NCBI RefSeq assembly: GCF_902686445.1
Contig: NC_062214.1
Span: forward strand, 94,220,738-94,284,737
DNA from: Sciurus carolinensis
Taxonomy: Eukaryota > Chordata > Mammalia > Rodentia > Sciuridae
DNA: 64,000 nt
Direction of reading: 5' to 3'
Positions 56,046 to 64,000 of the stretch are shown one piece after another (the stretch's first letter is position 1; each line of letters starts with the position of its first letter). The notes beneath the pieces were generated by a model. The model saw nothing but the letters and a program-made list of their open reading frames with translations. It ran no database searches and was not told the DNA's origin. A program made the translations under genes and the position numbers.

Positions 56046-57054
56046 TGTTTATCATCATTGCATTCAGATTTTTTCTTCTGACTTTAATATAACTCAGAAC
56101 TATGACTTTTTTGTGATCCTCTAAAAGAATCACGGACCTGGCCCTGGGCATGGTGCCTATGTGGGAGGCTTAGATGGGTTGGAGTCTGTTGGGTAATTGG
56201 TCTGAGCTTACGCCCTTCCTTCCCTTGCAGAAATGCTCTTCTCTTGGGCATCTTCTCTTGAGCTTCATTCCTCTGCCTCTCAAGCAGCTCCTCTTCATCA
56301 TTGGAGATTCCAACCAGGCCCTTCTATAGGTACCACAGTGTTAGAATTTTCTATTAACCAGTCTGTTTTCAGGCTAGACTCTCAGTTCAAGCTCAAATAA
56401 CACTCCCGTCTCCCCAGTGGTAAGCACATTATAGTAGAATTAATGAGTTATTCCACTTGATTGGGTAAAGGTATCACAGTGAGGGAAGCAGCGTGAAGGG
56501 GGCCAAGGACATCTTAAGAAGGTTAATTCAGAAAATGGGCAATGTTTAAAGACAGACTTTTTATTCCCCCTTCCTACTGGCATCTGAACACTTTTGGACT
56601 TCAAACCACAGAAAGAAGGGTAGACTAAGATAATTTGAGAGTCAAGCAGCTTTATAAGACAGTTGCCTGCTCAGTGGGAACTCCCCACTGATTAACAGGA
56701 GCTCGACTCATACATCACACTGAGAACAGACTCCTAAAAGCTGATCTGCTGCCTCATTAGAAGCCAATCAAATGCTTTCAGTGTTGAGTAATTTGTTTGG
56801 CTGGGCTGGCTCCAGGGAGCAGAACAGCAACTAGATTTTGTGCTATTTTCAGATGTTGTTTCAAGGGTGGTACAAGAGGAGTTCTGGCAATGAGGATGTT
56901 GTGGCTGCACCAAAGGGTAAAACTCTGGAAGCGGTTGATCAAATCTGATGAGATTTCTTGCTACTGCACTATCTCCTCCAGGCAGAAGCATGCTGTTTTT
57001 CACAGCATTGCCCAACCTCAACAACCACTTGCTGTTGCAGAGTTTCTTCAGTTG
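56046..57054. other. Unique sequence, nothing recognised
   Basis: Frames 56734-57063 (minus) and 56797-57141 (plus) overlap and show no known domain. Confidence 0.4.
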
Positions 57055-57190
57055 CAGGTGCATAAGGAATACCTGGGGATCCAGATGAGCAAGCAGTCTC
57101 TGGGCTCATGCACAGAGCTTCTGAATCAATGGGCAACCTAGAACTTTCAGGTTTAACAAGAGTCTTGAGGAAATAATGCTGCAGAGGACT
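57055..57190 (+). repeat. MER5/Charlie-like DNA transposon fragment, tentative
   Basis: 'AGGAATACCTGGGGATCCAG', 'TTCTGAATCAATGGGCAACC' and 'GTTTAACAAGAGTCTTGAGG' resemble the MER5A pattern, but divergence is high. Confidence 0.35.
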
Positions 57191-58679
57191 TGGATCAGAC
57201 TTTAAGAACGTGGACATGGTTGACAAGCTTTGAACACTTAGAATCCTTTCTTCCATTTCTGGTCCCACTGGTCCATGCTGGTAGATCTTGGCTCTTACTT
57301 CTTGGATGTCTGGAACATGGTATAATTCGTAAGCTTAGAAGGAAGCCAGAAACATTCCTTGTATGTCTCAAACCATCTCCTTTTCCTATCCTGAAACCCC
57401 CAGTAGTTGCTGCTCTTTTGGTTTTAGGCTTGGCATGTGGGTGTCTGCAATCGAGAGTTGAGTCTTTTTCCAACTCAGAACTGAGTCCTATGCCGTGAAA
57501 CCAGCTTGCTGGAACTCTGCACTGGGGTTCCATTTGCTATTAAGTGCTCTAATGAGGAGGGACAGGCAATTATTATTATTTATTTCACTAATTAGCCAGA
57601 AAATCATTCATTCTGAAACTATGCAGGGTTGGAAATCTGTTCGTTTGTGCCCTTTGTCTGATGCGGATTCATTTTTTTTTTTTTCCCTTTTCCTTTACAA
57701 AAAAAAAATGGCTGCTTTGTTAAATGAGGGGCAAAGGCAGGAGGTGAGAAGGGGAAATTAAAAAAAGACTGAGAGATCATTTCTGAGCTGTGAAGATAAT
57801 GCAACAAGGAGCCAGAGTCCATAAAAACATCACCTTTCAGTCTCTGAAGACATAATGCTTGATGATAACCATAAAACATGTTGGTGCAAAATAAATTGCT
57901 GTTCTATTCAAATCCTTAAATGTACTACTGTGGATGTCACTGGAGATATGCAACTCTTTTTCCAATCCTGAGGTATATTTTATCATAATTTGTGGGGTGG
58001 GTGACAGCCTTGTACACATGATTGCCTTTTCTTGCTCAGTTAGCTTGTCAAGGTCAGAGTCCTTTGGCCTTTTATGAATGTAGGACTATTAAGAAATGAA
58101 CAGGATAACTGAACAGCATGGAGAGGAAACTTTATTTTTCTTCCCTAATAAATACGTTTTTTCATGGTGTTTGCTTTTGGGAAGCTACCCTTTTCCATTT
58201 CAGGTTATTCGAGGGGGATGGGAGGAAGACGTTAGTGCTGCTGTTCTGATGTTCTGCATCCAATTTTTGCTGTAAGGAGGAAGAACTTCTGGGAAGTTGG
58301 GATTCATCTTTAATGTCACAAAATAAAATGTTCAGGAGCATTTCCACTTTCATGTAGAATTTTTTAAAGGTAAGTAATTACAATGAGAAATAGATTCTTA
58401 ATATAATGCTATTTTTGTAAGCCATCTTCTAGATAAAACTAGTCTGGTGGATTAGGCTGAGAGTTTTGTTTTGTTTTGTCTTTTTAAGATTATTTTGGGA
58501 GATAACAAGATCCAGGGTGGTAGAATGGCAGAAGCTATAGCCAAGAATCTCAGTATAAGAAAATGAGAGGTGGTAACCATTTGTCATAGAAATGAAAAGC
58601 CTTGATAAGCAGGTGGAGGGAGTGTGAGTTTAGCAAAAGTGAAGAGAAAGCTTCACCGCCTAAAGAATGATTTAGTGTG
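57191..58679. other. Unique sequence, possible conserved non-coding DNA
   Basis: No repeat recognised. 57540-58020 is non-repetitive AT-rich sequence with CACTAATTAGCC and ATAAATTGC motifs. T and A runs at 57671-57685 and 57700-57708. Confidence 0.3.
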
Positions 58680-59065
58680 TTAGTCAGTTTTCCATCACTA
58701 TAACGAAGTACCCGAGATCATCAATGTAAAAAGAAAAGGTTTGTTTTGGAGGTACATGATCAGTTAGCATTACCCTGTAACCTATGGCAGCTTTTCAGAC
58801 CTCAATATATTTATGAGCAACTGGTAGTCAAAGTAAGCTTGGCAAGCAGTTGGCCCATCACGACTTAAGTGCATGGTGGAGTCAAACTATTTACCTCAGA
58901 GTCAGGAAGCAAAAGAGACTAAAGAGCGAACTGGGGTCCCAAAACCCCCTTCAGAGTCATGTGCTTTGGGGTCTTAGAAGACATTCAAGTTCCAAAGTAT
59001 AGTACTTAGCTAAACCTTATAGCTTAACAATACATTCTGCATTTTCCTCAACACAGTAAAGAATT
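58680..59065 (-). repeat. Old interspersed repeat, possibly MaLR-type LTR, antisense
   Basis: Opens with TGTTAGTCAGTTTTCCATCACTATAACGAAGTACC, a start seen in many dispersed mammalian repeats and similar to the complement of a MaLR LTR end. Continues with AAAGAAAAGGTTTGTTTTGG. The family is not certain. Confidence 0.35.
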
Positions 59066-60089
59066 CAGTGTAGGGAACTTCTGGCCTGAATGGTTTTCCC
59101 TTTAGTGGGCCCTTGTGTTGCCAATAGCACTAAAAATTACTCAGAAGTTTTAATGGAAGCCTTCAAAACTTTCTTGTGCAGAAAACTTGAGGAATCATTG
59201 TTCCCAGGTCTCCTACCAAACTTTCAGAAATCTCTCAGATGGAACATTTTATGCCCCAGTATCCTGGGGGTATTAGGGCTAATTCTGGTAGAAATGGCAG
59301 GAACAATGTCCTGGTATCTCTTCTACCCACCACTGCAATGATAAAATACTTACTAAAAGGAATAGTGAAAATTTTAAAAACAAAATGTCTTTTACAACAT
59401 TGAATGTATAAATCCTAACACATTAATTTATTGAAATTGGTCTTTGTTTTTTGTGGAAGAAAATAATGTAATGATGAAATGTTTACCCTACTTAAAAGTG
59501 AGATACAATCACCAAATTCAAGAACCACTTAAATATAGTGCTGGCATATTACCAATGAATTTGAAAGAATTCTGCTCTATTCTTGAAAGTATTTTCAAGA
59601 GCTCTCTGGGAAGGAAAATTTGAAGGTACTAAAAAACTCAAGTCAAGCTGCATTTTTAGATTTTCAATATGCTACACTCCTCCTGAAGGGCAGCTCAGCA
59701 AGTTACATGTACTGCCAGATGACAAGAAATGGAAGTGAGTCTCTCCAGGCTAGTCACTGGAAGGGATAGAATTTTGTAGTAATCATTCACTATGGGGAAA
59801 GATAGAAAGTAAGAGCTAAGAAAAGAAAGCATGGCTGAATAGAAAGCAAAAATGGAGTTGGAGGAAGTGAGCTGAAAGCTCTTGCCATTGCAAGGTCCTA
59901 CATTGAGCCCTGCATGGAGGGGACATGGTGGGGCCAGATCAAGGCATGGCTGCAGATGGCAGTGTTTGCTCCCTCTAAGCAGAGGCTTCAAAAGGGGCAC
60001 CTTTTCAGAGCTTCAGACACTTATAAGGGGTCAGGGATCATCCAAGTGTGCGTTGTGTTTTCCTGATAGACTGTGATAACGATTTGTAT
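59066..60089. other. Unique sequence, nothing recognised
   Basis: No repeat or supported exon recognised. Confidence 0.35.
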
Positions 60090-60305
60090 GTCTTCTTTCT
60101 GCTCAATGGCTTTCCCCCTGGGGTCTGTGTGGCTTGCTTTCTAACTTCATTGAGGATTCTGCTCAAATTTAACTCACCAGCACCCCCTTCCTTCTGCAAC
60201 TGCACTACTGAGAATAACTGCCTTCTCTCTACCCGACCTTCCCTTTCTTCTGCTCATAGCACCACAATATATTGTTGTTGTCTCCACCATTAGAAAGCAG
60301 TTTAA
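60090..60305 (+). repeat. L2 fragment, part 1
   Basis: 'TTCATTGAGGATTCTGCTCAAATTTAACTCACC' and neighbouring CT-rich L2 sequence. Broken by the L1 and resumed at 62210. Confidence 0.6.
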
Positions 60306-62010
60306 CTCAAACTATCGCTATTTGCCCACGACATGATTCTATATTTAGAGGACCCAAAAAACTCCACCAGAAAACTTCTAGAACTCATAAATGAATTTAG
60401 CAAAGTAACAGGATATAAAATTAATACCCATAAATCAATTGTGTTCCAGTACACCAATGATTAACCAGCTGAAAGAGAAATTAGGAAAACTATCCCATTC
60501 ACAATAGCCTTAAAAAAATAAAATACTTGGTAATCAATCTAACAGAAGAGGTGAAAGATCTCTACAATGAAAACTACAGAACACTAAAGCAATTGAAGAA
60601 GATCTTAGAAAATGGAAAGACCTCCATGCTCTAGGATAGGCAGAACTAATATTGTCAAAATGGCCATACTACCAAAAGTGTTATACAGATTCAATGCAAT
60701 TTCTATTAAAATCCCAATGACATTCTTAATAGAACTAGACAAAGCAATCATGAAATTCATTTGGAAAAACAAGAAACCCAGAATAAGTCAAGGCAATCCC
60801 TAGCAAGAAGAGCGAAACTGGAGGGCATCACAATACCAGTCCTTAAACTATACTACAGAGCAACAGTAACAAAAATGGCATGGTATTGGCACCCAAAATA
60901 GACATGTAGACCAATGGTACAAAATAGAAGACACAGAGACCCACATAAATACAGTTATCTCATACTAGACAAAGGTGCCAAAAATATACATTGAAAAAAA
61001 GATAGCCTATTCAACAAATGGTGCTGGGAAAACTGGAAATCCATATGTAGTGAAATGAAATTAAACCCCTATCTCTCACCCTGCACAAAAATCAACTCAA
61101 AGTGAATCAAAGACTCAGACACTAGAACAGCGACCCTGCACCTAATAGAAGAAAAAGTAGGCCCAAATCTTCATCATGTCAACTTAGGACCTGACTTCCT
61201 CAACAAGACTCCTAAAGTGCAAGAAATAAAATTAAGAATTAATAAATGGATTGGATTCAAACTAAAAAACTTCTTCTCAGCAAAGGAAACAATAATGTGA
61301 AGAGAAAGCCTGCAGAATGGGAAAAAATCTTTACCACACACACCTCAGATACAGCACTAATCTCCAGGATAAATAAAGAACTCAAACACCAGAAAAACAA
61401 ATAACCCAATCAATAAATGGGCCAAGAAACTGAACAGACACTTCACAGAAGAAATGGAATTGATCAGCAAACATATGAAAAAATGTTCATTATCTCTAGC
61501 AATTAGAGAAATGCAAATCAAAACTATTCTAAGATTTCATTTCCCTCTAGTCAGAATGGCAATTATCAAGAATACAAGCAATAATAAATGTTGGCAAGGA
61601 TGTGGAGGAACAGGTACACTCATACATTGCTGGTGGAACTGCAGATCTGTGCAACCACTCTGAAAAGCAGTGTGGAGAGTCCTCAGAGAACTTGGAATGG
61701 ACCCACCATTTGACTCAGCTATCCCACTGCTCGGTTTATACCCAAAGGACTTAAAATCAGCATACTACAGTGACACAGCCACATTAATGTTTACAGCAAC
61801 TCAATTTGTAATAGCTAAACTATGGAACCCACCTAGGTGCCCTTCAACAGATGAATGGATAAAGAAAATGTGGTATATAGATACAATGGAATATTAATCA
61901 GCCTTAAGAAGAATGAAATGATGGTATTTTCAGGTAAATGGATGGAACTAGAATGAAGTTACATTTGAAATAAGTCAATCCCCAAAAACCAAAGGCTGAA
62001 TGTTTTCTCT
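60306..62010 (+). pseudogene. L1 ORF2 C-terminal remnant
   Basis: The reading begins with the RT active-site block, where the FADD motif reads FAHD (near 60317-60328). Frame changes occur before 60612, near 60803 and near 61400. Open pieces 60612-60803, 61454-61663 and 61670-61897 cover the '[19 protein letters not shown]' region and the knuckle ([18 protein letters not shown]). The last two pieces are separated by one in-frame stop (61664-61666). Not functional. Confidence 0.85.
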
Positions 62011-62195
62011 GATAAGCAGATGCTCATCCATAGTGCGGGGTGGGTAGGGAAGAATGAAGAAACTGTATTATGCAGAGGGGAGTGAGGGGAGGGATAGGGC
62101 CATGGGGATGGGAAGGATGGTAGAATAAGACAGACATTATTACCCTATATACATGTATAGAAAAAAAATTTTTTAAATAAATAAATAAAAGAAAA
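60306..62195 (+). mobile_element. 5'-truncated L1 with target-site duplication
   Basis: Sense L1 of about 1.9 kb that starts within the reverse transcriptase region and runs through the C-terminal knuckle and 3' UTR to an A-rich (AAAT)n tail. Flanking AGAAAGCAGTTTAA (60292-60305) and AGAAAGCAAGTTAA (62196-62209) match at 12 of 14 bases. It inserted into an L2. Confidence 0.9.
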
Positions 62196-62209
62196 AGAAA
62201 GCAAGTTAA

Positions 62210-62330
62210 ATGAGGGGAGCATCTGTGCTATGTGGAACCTCCCAACAATGGAAGTTATTCACTTCTGCATGCCCAGTACCTGCCGTGTAGTGGGAACTCA
62301 AAAAATTCTTGTTGAAAGAACAAGTGAACA
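62210..62330 (+). repeat. L2 fragment, part 2 (3' end)
   Basis: 'TCTGCATGCCCAGTACCTGCCGTGTAGTGGGAACTCAAAAAATTC' then TTGTTGAAAGAAC matches the L2 3' end, continuing the part at 60090-60305. Confidence 0.65.
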
Positions 62331-62399
62331 GTAACAACAGTGGCTTCCTTTCTTAGGCATTTGAATGCCAAGCTCCACACTAACGTCCCTGCGTGCCTC

Positions 62400-62500
62400 A
62401 GCCTGTGCCATGGAGATGCCTTACAAGGTAAGTTGCTGTTCTATCCCACTTGGTTTTACACAGGAGGATGAGCCTTTAGCGACCCCACACGCACAGAACT
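62400..62500 (-). repeat. MIR fragment, tentative
   Basis: 'TTACAAGGTAAGTTGCTG' and 'GGTTTTACACAGGAGGATGAGCC' resemble the antisense MIR core. Confidence 0.45.
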
Positions 62501-62999
62501 CTGCTCTACGGAATCCAGAGCTGCCCTGAAGATATTAGCACTATGCACCTTTTTCTTAAATAAAATTTGCTATCACACAGAAAAGTTAGTGGAACTGGAG
62601 AATTTATCTCAGAAAGTTTTTAATTTTAACAACTTCCTGAAAGGAACCCTCTGCTTAAGATTGCCATAGTTAGAGGGGAAAATGCACTAAGGATACCCAC
62701 TTAAATTTAAATTTCAGGTAAACAATGAGTAATATTTGGGGTGTAGCTTTAGTGTATAGTGTGTCCTATGTGGGACTTACTTCTACTAACATTATTCATT
62801 ATTTATTTGAAAGAAAACAATATACAGCACATAATTATATGAAAAAATATCCTTTGTTTATCTGAAATTCAAATGTAACTGGGCATCCTGTACTTTGTCT
62901 GACAATTCTACCTTTACTCATTTTCTTTTCTAATAAGATAGAGTAGGAAAATAAGACTGAAAATAAGAGCAATCAAAACAATTACTGTTACTACTTCTG
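62501..62999. other. Unique sequence, nothing recognised
   Basis: No repeat or coding pattern recognised. Confidence 0.35.
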
Positions 63000-63128
63000 C
63001 TCCCCAGGAACTGTCTGTCCTTTGCATAAATTATCTCTGGTCTTCAAGGGAACCCTGTGAGGTAAATTATCTCCCATTCTCATCCTCAGAGAGGATGAGT
63101 AATTTACCCAAAGCTACACAGTCAAAAA
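63000..63128 (-). repeat. MIR SINE, antisense
   Basis: 'GAACCCTGTGAGGTAAATTATCTCCC' and 'AGAGAGGATGAGTAATTTACCCAAAGCTACACAGTC' are the antisense MIR core. Confidence 0.75.
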
Positions 63129-64000
63129 GTCCATTTTCCTTTTGTAACACTATCATCTGACATGATTTTTTTTTTTTTTATCTCCCACACTACAAAATAA
63201 GTTCTGTGTCTCAAGGAACTTCCCGATGCCCTAGTCTGTCTTATTTCAAGACCAAAGTTTCCCAAGACCCCACACTATCTTTGAGGTGTTAAGTTAGAGT
63301 TGATCTACAGCATTTCTTTGCTGAATTCCTGAGGAGCTGCCAGGGATCTGGAAACCCATCTCGACCTTCCCGGACTTCACATCCAAGGATTTTTTGTGCC
63401 AAGTCTAGTTAATTCCCTGTGGGGTCACTGAGATGCAGGACTTTTGCATTTTTTTTTTTTCTGTTCACTTGAAAATATCTGAGGATAAACAGAAAATAGC
63501 AATGGCTTGTGTAATTTCAGTCCCCAAGTCCCATGCATTTTATTCTAAATGACAATATTTAACAACAAAATTGCTTCATTTCAACCTCATTGCATTTCTT
63601 CAAGTGGGAGTACTCTAATTTAAAAATAATAAATGCAACAGAGTGAATATATTGCTTTCATTAATCCCAATACTGCTTATTTTCAGCACTTTTAAATTAT
63701 TTGGGTGTGCTCAATAGATTTAGTTGAAGTGGAAAAAGAATCATTCAAATTTCAGACCATTTGCAATTATCAATTTATCTGCTGTTTTCCAGCCAAGTTA
63801 CTGAACTTCAAAGTAGCATTTAGTTTGAATGATTTCTTCCCCACCCCCTGCCTGATAGAAGACAGTGAATTAGTCAAGTAAAAATGTCTGTGGAATTGAA
63901 GGTGCTATAAACAAGGGCATCACATCCTCTGAATTATCAGCCAGTACAGGTGCTGTTGATTGCATGTCATGGCATCCCAAGGACATCCGAGAGACAGTGG
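63129..64000. other. Unique sequence, nothing recognised
   Basis: AT-rich with T runs (63168-63180, 63449-63461). No repeat or supported exon. Confidence 0.35.

Noticed and set aside
62357..62427. Perfect-looking 71-bp exon (TTTCTTAG acceptor, AAG|GTAAGT donor)
   Set aside because: The donor lies in sequence best explained as an antisense MIR core, a known source of cryptic splice sites. Only one frame is open and no partner exon is seen. Worth an RNA-seq look only.
1..64000. CRISPR arrays, operons, prokaryotic mobile elements or integrated viral genomes with genes
   Set aside because: No regular spacer-repeat arrays, no compact ORFs, and only LTR-like fragments without retroviral coding sequence; the repeat content is mammalian throughout.

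Overview
The window looks like rodent nuclear DNA, most likely from a squirrel (Sciuridae). The organism is inferred from repeat content: composite SINEs with a 7SL/B1-like front joined to an ID-like (tRNA-derived) back, free ID-type SINEs with an A-rich tail extension, and young L1 elements of the same lineage. I found no host protein-coding gene with a convincing exon-intron structure. The window is intergenic or deep-intronic DNA, shaped mainly by layers of retrotransposon insertion.

Layout. 1-448 is the antisense 5' UTR of an L1 whose body lies off the left edge. It abuts an older sense L1 3' fragment (452-2218) that carries two composite SINEs. 2.2-16.2 kb holds mostly unique AT-rich DNA, MIR and L2 relics, ID SINEs, a putative LTR near 7.7-8.4 kb, a ~103-bp direct duplication (7309 and 8738), and a long ancient antisense L1 (10.4-12.3 kb). 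16.59-23.26 kb is a full-length antisense L1 with a 13-bp target-site duplication. It split an older SINE whose own target-site duplication is also visible. Its ORF1 is open (348 aa); its ORF2 has at least two frameshifts and three nonsense codons.

24-38 kb contains L2, an inverted (twin-primed) L1, microsatellites, L1M/L1MA fragments, and a ~100-bp insertion in an L1 relic that resembles sequence 2 kb away. 38.2-39.0 kb is an HMGB1 processed pseudogene that meets, tail to tail, a 3'-truncated antisense L1 (39.03-43.88 kb). 44-46.5 kb has two LTR-like fragments in opposite orientation and an antisense L1 3' end split by about 575 bp. 48-60 kb is mainly unique DNA with MIR, an MLT1-type LTR and a Tigger-like DNA transposon remnant. 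60.31-62.20 kb is a 5'-truncated sense L1 inserted into an L2. The right edge is unique DNA with MIR.

The genes do not form a pathway. The coding remnants are L1 ORF1/ORF2 (RNA-binding chaperone, endonuclease and reverse transcriptase), and the pseudogene and SINEs are products of that machinery acting in trans. I see no evidence of an undescribed system. The best leads are the ORF1 coiled-coil duplication, the two local ~100-bp copies, the HMGB1/L1 junction, and one possible antisense exon near 10.0 kb. Repeat family names come from recognition by eye and boundaries are approximate unless a target-site duplication is given.
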